DNA of 64,000 nucleotides from Sabellastarte sp. h YS-2021. Taxonomy: Eukaryota > Annelida > Polychaeta > Sabellida > Sabellidae. Positions 25,093 to 37,000 of this stretch are shown piece by piece; the first letter of the stretch is position 1; each line of letters opens with the position of its first letter. Made by a program: the position numbers and the translations under genes. The notes under the pieces are model-generated. The model did not search any database, was not told where the DNA came from, and saw only the letters and a list, made by a program, of their open reading frames with translations. The stretch covers positions 21,552,189 through 21,616,188 of the forward strand of contig OZ024931.1 of assembly GCA_964017235.1 (NCBI GenBank), read 5' to 3'.

Positions 25093-28000
25093 CTGAAATG
25101 CAGAATAAAAAGGATGTATCGTGTAATTAAATTATCCACAGAAAAGAAAAAGCAGAAGAATGATTTTACAGCTCAACTAAAATACACAAAAAATATATAC
25201 AAATAAAAGCACTCAATGAGTGCGGACCTCCACCAAGGCACGTAATAAGAAGTACATGGGGAAAATCCAGATCTTTGATATTTTTTTGTATTCACATGGT
25301 GATCCAGATCAGTCTCAAAGGTGAAAGGGATCTTAGTTTGATAAAGCTTCATCTTTCATATTTTTATGTCATCACTCTGCAGCGTGTACGTACGTGTGAG
25401 CGACTTCTCCGAAACTACAAGGCCCAGAGACATGCTGGTTTGTTTTAAGAGATAGTTTATCTATCTAGCATGAAAAATTGTTCAAGGCATGCAGATCTGT
25501 TTGCTAGAGCCATTATAAGTGAGGTACCCCCACCCTAAGTATGAAAATTTCAACACTTTATCACAATTTTCTCAGTGACTTGCAGGGATTTCTCTCATAT
25601 CTTGCACATATGTACTAGGTCACAAGTAGATTCCCTTGTGTGAGTGTCAGACCTGGATCTGTCTTAATTATTTTTTTTAAGAAAGAACATCCATATATCC
25701 ACTATTTTTAAATAGTTTTTTATGCATTAAAATTCATGAAATCATGCACTAAATCACTTATAACTTGAAAAGTATTGCATTTAGAGCATTTTGTTAGAAT
25801 ATTTTATTCAGCTACTTTTCCATGGTTACAACATAGTGAGTAACTTGGGTGTCTGTATGAATAGCAAAGAGAGTAATAGCTACTTTTGGACTTTTCAGTA
25901 ACTTCCATCATGAGTAAAATCACTTGTTACTCGAAAACTATTGCATTTAGAGAATTTTGTATAAATACATTATTCTGCTACTTTTGGGTCAGCTATAACA
26001 TAGTAAAATTTCAGACCTGTAGCTTATGGCAAAGCTGAGTAATAGCTACTTTTAGATTATCACTGTTGAGTAAATCACTTATAACTTAAAAACTATTGCA
26101 TTTAGAGTATTTTGTTTCAGTATGTTATTCACCTATTTTGGGGTCAGCTATAACATAGTGAAATTCCAGACCTGTGGCTCATTGCATAGCTGAGTAATAG
26201 CTACAATGAGGTTCTCACCGTTGAATAAATCAGTTGTAATTGGAAAACTATTGCATTTACAGAAATTTGTGTAAATATGTTGTTCAGCTACTTTTGGGTC
26301 AGCTATAACATAGTAAAATTGCAGACCTGTAGCTCTTTCCATAGCTGAGTAATAGCTACTTTGATGTTATCATTGTTGAGTAAATCAGTTGTAACTTCAA
26401 AACTATTCCAGTTAGAGTATTTTGTTTTAATATCTTATTCACCTACTTTTTGATCAGCTATAACTTAGTAAAATTGCAGACCTGTAGCTTATTTCATAGC
26501 TGAGCAATAGCTATTTGAGCTTCTCACTCTTGAGTAAATCAGTTGTAACTTGCAAACTATTATGTTAACAGTATTTTGTATAAATATGTTAGATACTTTT
26601 GGGTCAGCTATAACATAGTAATATTGCAGACCTGTAGCTCTTTCCATAGCTGAGTAATAGCTACTTTGATGTTATCACTGTTGAGTAAATCGGTTGTAAC
26701 TTCAAAACTATTACAGTTAGAGTATTTTGTTTTAATAGGTTATTCACCTACTTTTGGGTCAGCTATAACATTGTAAAATTGCAGACCTGTAGCTTATTTC
26801 ATGGCTGAGCAATAGCTATTTTGAGCTTCTCACTCTTGAGTAAATCAGTTGTAACTTGAAAACTATTACATTTACAGTACTTTGTATAAATATGTTATTG
26901 AGATATTTTTGGGTCAGCTATAACATAGTAAAATTGTAGACCTGTAGCTCATTGCATAGCTGAGTAATAGCTACTTTGATATTATCCCTGTTGAGTAAAC
27001 CAGTTATAACTTGAAAACTATTGACTTTAGAATATTTTCTTTCTATATGTTATTCACCTACTTTTTGGTCAGCTACATTATAAAACAATTACTGACCTGT
27101 AGCTTATTTCATAGCTGAGCACTAGCGATTTTGAGGTTCTCACTGTTGAGTAAATCAGTTGTAACTTGAAAACTATTGCTTTTATCACCCTACAATAGCT
27201 TAACATGTGGGACTGATTGCTGTTCCCCGATGGCCGCCAGGCCCGGCCAATGTCTAAGAAAAACAGACATTTATAGTAGGCCGTAGCCTCAGGTTGTCGT
27301 CACGTGATACACTCCATTTGTCTTCTCCTTTCTCGTTGGCCGCCGCCATATTGGAAGCTGTTGTGAAATCTCAGCCGTTTATTCTACTCTATCTCAGTTT
27401 ATACTCCGTGTTGGATGTCTGTATTTAGCCATTTTGTTTTTTTATTTTATATTCCTCATACTGTGAAAGTTTTACTGTGGCTGGATAAGTATTTTTACTT
27501 ATTTACGTGTTTTGGGCTTTCGTCTCGACTCTGGCTTGATTGATCCGGATTCGTTTTTTATTGCGTTTTCAATATGTCTTCTCACCAAAGCAATAAAGAT
27601 AATCCCCGAGCTTTAAAATGTCATCATGTCTGCCATTTATTTGATACACATAACTTTTGTCCAACATGCAGGGAAGCTGGCAAGGGAGATGATCCCTTTG
27701 TCACTTTTATTTCACCCTGTAACATTTGTGCTTCCTTTACCAAGGAACAAATGATCAAGATTACTCATAGAAAAAGATACGTTAAAAAGCAGAAATCTGA
27801 CATTCCAAAAGATGATGACGAGTTAGAACTGTTGGGTGATCAAGAGGTTGAATCCTTCTCAGGATCTCATGCAGACCTTGAAAGTGCTGCAGATCATCTT
27901 TTCACCTCTCCTCCACATCCTCGGCCCCTTGCCTTCGAGGCATTGTCATTAAAAACCCCAGCAAAATCTGCCCCATCCACCCCAGGTACTGCCTTACAGC

Positions 28001-31000
28001 AGAAAATAGAATCTAAACTTGAACAATCTCTGGGGTCTCGTTTGGACATCCAATTGGAACAGAAAATGGGTATTTTTCTGGCTAACATGCCCATGGCAAT
28101 GAAGTCTCTTCGGGAAGAGAAGCTGAAATGACCCTTTTACAACCACACTTAGGGGAAACAAGACACCAGGAACTCAGGAATTCGTCCTTTTGGCCTCCTT
28201 CCTTGTTCAAGTCTCAATTAGTGAAGGAAGGTGAAGACTTCCTCCTTAAAAAAGACACCTCGAAAGACTCCCAGGGTTTTGGACCCTATCAGAACAAGCC
28301 CTTTCGTGGTCCCCACAAGAAAAGAGGCTCCTACAGGAAATGCCCCTATGGGGGCAACTCCTCTGAAAGCAGTAACCAATCGTTTCCCTCAGGCAGGGGG
28401 AAACCGAATTTCAGAGGCTCCAGGGATCGTTTGCGACCCCACAATAGGGGAAGAGGGCGTGGAAACCCCTCCCCCCAATGACTCCTTAAAAGCCTCCCTC
28501 AGTCCACCAGTAGGAGGTCACCTCCGTTCTTTCAGGAGAGAACAAACAAACAAATGTTCATCAAACGTGTTAAACATTATCACCAATGGCTACATACTGC
28601 CATTCCTCTCAAAACCAAACTTGGTCAGATTCCCTCTGATTCTGTCAGAATACAAGGCACTTCAAAAAGACCAAGATCTGGCCGATTGTATCCAGTCTCT
28701 TCTGTCAAAGAACGTAATCAAGAGAGTGGAAAATGTAAAATCTCTCGGGTTTTACAGTCACCTGTTTCTAGTCCCCAAACCTCACCAAAGGTGGAGGCCA
28801 GTAATACACTTAAGGAGGCTCAACACTTTTCTACACGTAGAAAAGTTCAAAATGGAAGCTCCAGATTCCAGGGGAATGGGTATCGTCGATAGATCTGTCG
28901 GACGCTTACCTTCACATCCCCATCCACCCAAACTCAAGGAAATACCTAGGGTTTTGCCACAGGTCACAGGTGTTCCAGTTCACCTCCCTTCCTTTCGGAC
29001 TAGCCACAGCCCCCCAGGTCTTTACAATGATTGTAAAGGAAGTGAAGCTAATGGCCCTCTCCAGAGGACTCAGACTTCACCAATACCTGGACGACTGGCT
29101 GATCAGGTCCCAGTCTCGGGAGGAAGCCCAAGTGAACACTCCGGCAGTGGTAGACCTAACCCAGTCCTTGGGTTGGATAATAAATCAGGAAAAATCAGAA
29201 CTGAAACCTACTCAGGTGTTTTCGTTCGTGGGCTACAAATACCATCTAGATTCAGCCCTTGTAAAACCCACTCAAGAGAGATGGGGTCAAACTTCAGGAT
29301 TTGATCCTGTGTCTCAAGTCAAAACATGTTTTATGATGTTCAAGATGTTTGATGTCACTGATTGGGTTGCTTGCCTCAACGGAGAAAATTGTCCCGGAGG
29401 GACGCCTTCACATGAGGCCCTTTCAGTTTCATCTCAAGGAGCACTGGAAATATCCTCAGTTGCTGGACAGCCTCCTTCCTTGGACAGAAACAATTTCTGC
29501 ACACCTATATTGGTAGCAGAACCCCTCAAACGTGATGATAGGTGCGGACCTTCATCCCAAAGACCTCAGCATCTAACTCTTTACAGACGCCTCAAACGTA
29601 GGTTGGGGCGCACACTTAGACCAAAGTTCTACAAAGGGTCTGTGGTCAGATGTGGGAAAAAGGCTACACATAAATGTTCTAGAGTTGAAGGCGGTCTCTC
29701 TGGCCCTTCGAAACTTCAAGGACCAGAGTCAGAACCAAACAGTGCTAGTTGCAATGGACAACTCAACAGTGGTAGCCTACATAAACAAACAAGGAGGAAC
29801 TCAATCAGCGGAGATGTGTGCACTCCTGTGGAAGATCATGACATGGTGCCATCATTTTCACATAACATTGAAAGCCAGACACATCCCTGGGTGTCTGAAT
29901 GTGATGGCCGACCTTCTGTCCAGGTCGAACCAAGTGCAGTCAACAGAATGGTCGTTGCATCTGCAGGTGTTAAAACAGATCTGTCCAAAGGGGTTCACAC
30001 CTCATGTAGATCTATTTGCCACTCATCTGTACCACAAACTTCCACTATACATGTCTTCAATCCCAGACCCAAATGCTTGGGACATAGATGCTCTGAACAT
30101 AGACTGGACAGGTCTCACTGCTTATGCTTACCCTCCGACGGCTCTCCTTCACAGGGTGATCCAAAAAATCAGGAAATGCCACTGCCTGATCATCGTGATA
30201 GCCCCAGGCTGGCCAGGGATGCCCTGGTTTTGGGACCTAGTACAGCTCTCAACAGAGATCCCACTGCAACTCCTGGTGTCAACAACTCTCCTCAAATAGT
30301 CCCACAATTATGTGTTCCACAACAATCCTCAACATCTCAACCTCCACGCCTGGTCTCTAGGAGTGGACAGCTCCAAGAATGAGGCTTCTCTGTGGAGGTG
30401 GCAGAGAGAATTGCTGCACCTCAGAGGTCATCAACAACAGGTGAAACAAATCTCACATTTTTTCATATACCTGTACCAAGATCTAAATAGGCGCCCCACG
30501 ACCATTGATGGTTACAGGACAGCCATTGTTGACACCTTGGGCCCAGCGGGCCACCATATTGCACAAAGTTCAGACCTTCACAGGTTACTCTCCAGTTTTC
30601 ACAGGGATCGTCCCAAAAGTTCCAGGAATCTTCCTAAGTGGAACCTTTCTGTTGAGCTCACAAAAGCACCCTTTGAGCCTATGAAAGACACAGACATCAA
30701 ACATCTTACTCTCAAAACTGCTTTCTTGCTAGCTTTGGCCTCCGGCAAGCGCCGCAGCGAAATCCATGCCTGGGTTGCAAACAAAGTATCTAATCTAGGC
30801 CTATGGAAAAAGGTTGCCTTGTTCCCTTCTTCTGACTTTATGGCCAAAAACCAACTAGCAAGAGAAGGTTCCCAAAGTGTGTCCCCAGTGACTATTCGTG
30901 CTCTGACTACCATTGTAGATAGACAATTCAAAGAAGACAGGACCTTGTGTCCAGTGCAGGCCCTGAGGTATTATTTAGACCGAACCAAGGACCTGAGAGG

Positions 31001-34000
31001 TTCCCGGTCCCTCCTTTTCATCTCCTTCAAGAAAGGACATACCTCAGACATCAGACCCGCTACTCTCTCTTCTTGGTTGAAACAAACCATTCTACTTTGT
31101 TATAAACAAGCAGACCAACAAGCCTTGGACTTGGTCCAAGTCAAAGCGCATGACATTAGGGCCTTCACGGCTTCAAAGGCCTTTTACGGTGGGGTATCGG
31201 TGGACCAAATCATGCAAGCCTGTCACAGGAAAGCTCACAACAAATTTACAAATTTTTACCTAAAAGACCTTACTTGGTCAGACAACGACGACAATATGTA
31301 TCTGGGGCCAGTAGTAGCGGCACAACAGGTCCTAGACCCTTACCCTCAGACCAGTCATCCTCGGAAAGAAAAGAAGGGGGGGCACATCCGCTGCAACCAA
31401 GTCTTCAGGAGTCTAACCCAGGGTCTAGGTATAGGTTTACCTCATCAGGGTGTTTGGGTAAGGTCTTTATATTTTTAATTTAGTATTGATTGTATAATGT
31501 ATTAAGGACTTATTAAGGTTGTCATTAATCTCATTCTAGGGTGACAATAAGTTGTGAATCTCCAAGCCTAGGGCTTAGATTTTCTTTTGTGATAGCCCTA
31601 GGGGCTTTACTCCTTCAAAGTGTATATAGGCTACACTTCTCTCCTATCAAAACACCCAGACAGTTTTTAGCACTGTCAGTCATTCATTCAGGGTTTTTGG
31701 CTTTTTTTACAGGCCTGATCACCGTGATTGGGGCACTGTAAACGGAACTCAGACTGGTATTTTCTAAGTCTCATTCTTTTTATTATTTCAAAATCTAAGA
31801 AAAACTAGACATTCTTCCAGTCTCAGCTGTAATCCTCCACCATGCGGTTGGATTCAGCAATCAGTCCCACATGGTAAGCTATTGTAGCGCAATAAAATTT
31901 AAAATTTTAATTACTTAAATGTAGCTTTTATAAGCTACAAGCTGAGACTGAGAAGAGTCCCACCCTGCCTCCCCGCTGTATTACAGCTGAGAGGGTATGG
32001 TTCTAAATTTCAACAAGAAAGGAGAAGACAAATGGAGTGTATCACTTGACGACAACCTGAGGCTAAGGCCAACTATAAATGTCTGTTTTTCGTAGACGTT
32101 GGCCAGGCCTGGCGGTCATCCGAGAACAGCAATCAGTCCCACATGGTAAGCTTGTAGCTTATAAAAGCTACATTTAAGTAATTAAAATTTTCAAATTTAC
32201 AGTATTTTGCATAAATATGTTATTCAGTTACTTTTGCGTCAGCTATAACATAGTAAAATTGCAGACCTCATTGCATAGCTGAGTAATATCTACTTTGATA
32301 TTATCACTGTTGAGCAAATAGTTGTAACTTGAAAACTATTGCATTTAGAGAATTTTGTTTAAATATCTTATTCATTTACTTTTGAATTAGCTATAACAAA
32401 GTAAAATTGCAGATGTGTATCTCGTGGCATAGCTGAGTAATAGTTATTTTTTTGCGCTACAATAGCTTACCATGTGGGACTCAATGCTGTTCTCTGATGG
32501 CCGCAAGGCATCAGGCCAAGGTCTAAGAAAAATAGACATTTATAGTTGGCCGTAGCCTCAAGTTGTCCTCTCGTGGTACACTACGCGATTTCTTCCTACT
32601 TTCTCGTTGGCCACGTGATTTGTAGCATCTGTCATTTACACAGATATTTAAGCGTCACGCAAGGGGCGCTTTTTTGTGTATAGGAGAAAATCAGGCTCTG
32701 CCGGCTCCACATTTCGTTTTCCTTATAAATCTATAACCGTTGGGCGGATTCTTTTCAAATTTGGCAGGTGCATGCAGTAGCCTTGGGGAATTTTTTTGAA
32801 TATGCTGCAGTGACATTTTGACCAATCACATGACCAAAAAAGGGATTTTATCAATTCACCTGAAACTTGGCAAATACATTCATTCTATTAAAATCTGGAA
32901 ATCATTAGATTTCAGTACGAATTTTCCAAATAAGGAAAACACAAAAATGCTTATATCTCGAAAACCGTGCGAGATAGAGCGATTTCGACAAAATTTTTGA
33001 CCTGCAAGGTATATCTTCAGAGTGGCCATCCCAAGTTTCAAAAATTTTTGTCTTGCCCAAAATGGCGGCCATTTTGAATTTTAGAATTTTTCGCAAAAAA
33101 TTGCAAAACACAAAAATGCTTATATCTCGAAAACCGTGCTAGATAGAGCAGACTACGCAGACTTTGCTTGCCACAACAGTATAAGGCTAAAAGCAGAGCA
33201 TTTTCTTAATACTTTAGCACTCCCCTTTATATCCTTTTCGGGACGCTACTGCAAAAACATTATGTTTTTTTTTTTTGCAAGCGATCCTCTAGTTTCATCT
33301 ATTTCTCAGCACATACATATTGTTGGATGTTAATTTTTGGTCATTTCATGTATTATATATCATAGATTATTCTGTAAAATTTCCATTTTGACAGGATAAG
33401 TATATTTTATTATTTTCGTGTGTTTTGAGTTTTCCTCAGTTCAGGCTTTCATCTACATCTTTTTATTGCTTTTCAAGATGTCTGCCCACCAAACGAATAA
33501 AGATAAGCCTAGATCTAGTAAGTGTCGTCACTTTTGCTTCGCGTTTGACACACATAATTATTGCCCTACCTATAGGAAATCTGGCAAGGGTGATGACCCC
33601 TGTGTCACTTTTGAAAATCCATGTGAAATATGCACTTCGTTTACAGAAGAACAAATGTTGAAAATTTCACAAAGAAAATGCTATATTAAGAAGCAAAAGA
33701 GGGACACTTTTAGGGGATGACGTGGATTCATTTACTTGTTCCCATGTAGACCTTGAGAGTGCTGCAGATAACTTATTTACCTCACCCCCGCGTCCTCAGC
33801 CCCTACCCTTCAGTTCATTGTCCATCAAAACACCAGCAAAAACTGTCCCACCCACCCCAGGTACTGCCTTACAGCATAAGATTGAATCAAATTTAGAAAA
33901 ATCCCTGGGTAACACACTAAACATCCATTTACAGCAGCAAATGGGTTCTTTCCAGGAATCTATGTTAGAAGCACACTAACCTGAAACTTGGCAAATACAT

Positions 34001-37000
34001 TCATTCTATTAAAATCTGGAAATCATTAGATTTCAGTACGAATTTTCCAAATAAGGAAAACACAAAAATGCTTATATCTCGAAAACCGTGCGAGATAGAG
34101 CGATTTTCGACAAAATTTTTTACCTCCAGGGTATATCTTCAGAGTGGCCATCCCAAGTTTCAAAAATTTTTATCTTGCCCAAAATGGCGGCCATTTTGAA
34201 TTTTAGAATTTTTCGCAAAAAATTACAAAACACAAAAATGCTTATATCTCGAAAACCGTCCTAGATAGAGCAGACTACGCAGACTTTGCTTAAATAGAGA
34301 CTGTTTAAATGTTTAAGTAGAGAAAGTAATGTCTAAGAGAAAGATAATGCATGTACTCTTTATCTACACCTGGCATGGCCGAATTATGGTTTAGATGTTT
34401 TGAATATTACCATGCATACAAAATTGGTAATACATTTAATGAATGCTTATGTGTGGTGTTGGAGCAAAATCTGCAGCTCACTTAATGAAATTCAATCTGG
34501 TGCAATGGGAAGTTGTAAAAATAAAATTCTAATATGACTTTAACAGTGCTTAATCTGCATCAAAAGACAGACCCAAAGGTGCAACAAGATTTTAAAGGTC
34601 AAGGTCACTACGACAAGGTCAAAGGTCAAATCAAGGTCACACCATGATGCTGCACACCTACAACCCCTAACCAATGTCTCTACCAAGCATCAACTTCCTA
34701 CACCTTACGGTTTCCGAGATATAGCCCGGACAAGATTTTATAGGTCAAGGTCACTACGGCAAGGTCAAAGGTCAAATCAAGGTCACACCATGACATTGCA
34801 CACCTACACCCCCTAACCAATGTCCCTAGTAAGCATCAACTTCCTACACCTCACGGTTTCCCAGATATAGCCCGGACAAGATTTTATAGGTCAAGGTCAC
34901 TATGGCAAGGTCAAAGGTGAAATCCTGGTTAGACCATGACATTGCACACCTACACCCCCTAACCAATGTCCCTACCAAGTATCAACTTCCTACACCTTAC
35001 AGTTTCCGAGATATAGCCCGGACAAGATTTTATAGGTCAAGGTCACTATGGCAAGGTCAAAGGTGAAATCCTGGTTAGACCATGACATTGCACACCTACA
35101 CCCCCTAACCAATGTCCCTACCAAGTATCAACTTCCTACACCTTACAGTTTCCGAGATATAGCCCGGACAAGATTTTATAGGTCAAGGTCACTACGGCAA
35201 GGTCAAAGGTCAAATCAAGGACACACCATGACGTTGCACACCTACACCCCCTAACCAATGTCCCTAGTAAGCATCAACTTCCTACACCTCACGGTCTCCC
35301 AGATATAGCCCGGACAAGATTTTATAGGTCAAGGTCACTATGGCAAGGTCAAAGGTGAAATCCTGTTCAGACCATGACATTGCACACCTACACCCCCTAA
35401 CCAATGTCCCTACCAAGTATCAACTTCCTACACCTAACAGTTTCCAAGATATAGCCCGGAGAAGACTTTATAGGTCAAGGTCACTACAGCAAGGTCAAAT
35501 CAAGGTCACACCATGACGTTGCACACTATACCCCCTAACCAATGTCCCTACCAACTATCAACTTCCTGCACCTTACGGTTTCTGAGATATAGCCCGGACA
35601 AGATTTTCAAACTCAAGGTCACTACGGCAAGGTCAAATCAAGGTCAGACCATGATGTTGCACACCTACACCCCATAACCAATGTCCCTACCAAGTATCAA
35701 CTTCCTACACCTTATGGTTTCCAAGATACAGGCCGGACAAACTTCTTCCCGCCGCCCGCCCACCCACCCATCCGGACACCATGGGTGAAAACAATACCCC
35801 GACAGCCCTTAAGGGCTGTGGGGTAATTAGTGGGGTAATGATCAACTGAGCCACCCAGTACACAGTATATACAAGCTTAACAAGTTGTGCCTAAGGATAC
35901 ATGAACCCTCGCCCATGGATAGTACTGAAAAAAAATTCTTGATATTCATTTCATTTACGATCGACTTTCCCTAGGACTAAACTATGTGTAGACCCCACCT
36001 CCTTGAATGGATCTTTCAAGATATGGGCATGGACAAACAAGCACACAAACAGACTCGATTACAATACTATCGTCCCTTCCCTACAGAGGACAAGTGTAAT
36101 AGACAGCCAATTTAGTTCAGCTACCTAAAACATGATATTTGAGTGACAGATGCAAAAGACTTATCAGGGAAATATTTCTAAGACTCTTAAATTGACTAAA
36201 TGAATACATTAAGGCAGAAGGTTTAGTATTTCATGAAACTTACCAATGAAAATAAGGCAGCTCCAAGACAGGCATAGAAGATGTAGAGTATCTGAAAATA
36301 AAATGACAAAACTCCATTAGATTGCTGCTCATATCCCATAGAGTAAGAGGCATGAAGTTTTACCACAGTATATGACATATGCTGCTTGAGGGCACCCAGC
36401 AAAGGAAGGCAAAGTCATCAAAGTTTTGGCAATTTTGTTTAACTGGAGATCAGAGGCAGAAGTGTGCTCACAATTACCCAACACTTAAATATAAGGGGGT
36501 TTTCACACTGCCATTTCAAACACTATAGGAAATTTTGCATTACTCACTCTGCAGTTAAACCCTGTTGTTACATATATGGGCACTGTGTCTGTGCATAATT
36601 TAGTCTAAGCTTTATATATGTATTAACATTTAAAGTAAGGGAGTTATTGATTTTTGTGTTATGATGTTTATTGATCTATTTATAGACTGGAGGGAATCCC
36701 GCTAGGCTAACCCCAGTGATGCTATTAATAGATTTAGGGAAACCCTGTAAGCTACCTGTAGGTTCTAGAACTTCCTCACTTGATCTGATTACTGATCTTA
36801 ACTTCAAGTTGGTTCTGTAACATTCTAGATGCTTCCATAACCATATTTAAGGACTGTACATCTGACCACAAGTGAACTTAGTATTCGCTGGCTATAAGGA
36901 AGGCTATTGTGTCTTAGAATTAATATTGAAGTGGACATAAACTGCTGGTGTTGTTGTGAACTTTTGCTGGAGTGAACTTTCTACAGTGTCTGGATAGATC

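Larger units (their letters stand above)
27180..32198 (+). mobile_element. DIRS-type tyrosine-recombinase retrotransposon, near full length
   Basis: A 5-kb element with the full DIRS architecture: inverted terminal repeats (27190-27340 and 32011-32153), a Cys/His ORF1, RT-RNase H, a tyrosine recombinase ORF, and an internal complementary region (31855-31943). It splits a 154-bp satellite unit without target duplication, leaving TTT at both junctions (27180-27183 and 32196-32198), as expected for recombinase-mediated integration of a circle. RT and RNase H are broken by frameshifts and stops, so this copy is non-autonomous as read. It lies antisense in the last lifeguard intron. Confidence 0.9.
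32453..33978 (+). mobile_element. second DIRS copy, 5' end and ORF1 remnant, interrupted
   Basis: The left terminus GCGCTACAATAGCTTACCAT (from 32454) and the following 150 bp match the first copy. The copy is then interrupted (about 32636-33169) and resumes with its leader and ORF1 remnant (33478-33978). It ends abruptly at 33978 against a repeat. It sits in the same satellite, about 250 bp beyond the right end of the first element, in the same orientation. Confidence 0.75.

Noticed and set aside
30599-30931. 110-codon minus-strand ORF
   Set aside because: Antisense to the recombinase core, which explains its openness.
30312-31478. Phage-type integrase or bacterial gene
   Set aside because: The HDIR and NFYLKD motifs, the adjacent RT/RNase H and inverted repeats fit a DIRS retrotransposon.
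34595-35760. Regularly spaced repeats resembling a CRISPR array
   Set aside because: Units are contiguous 146-bp tandem copies without spacers, in animal DNA with introns.
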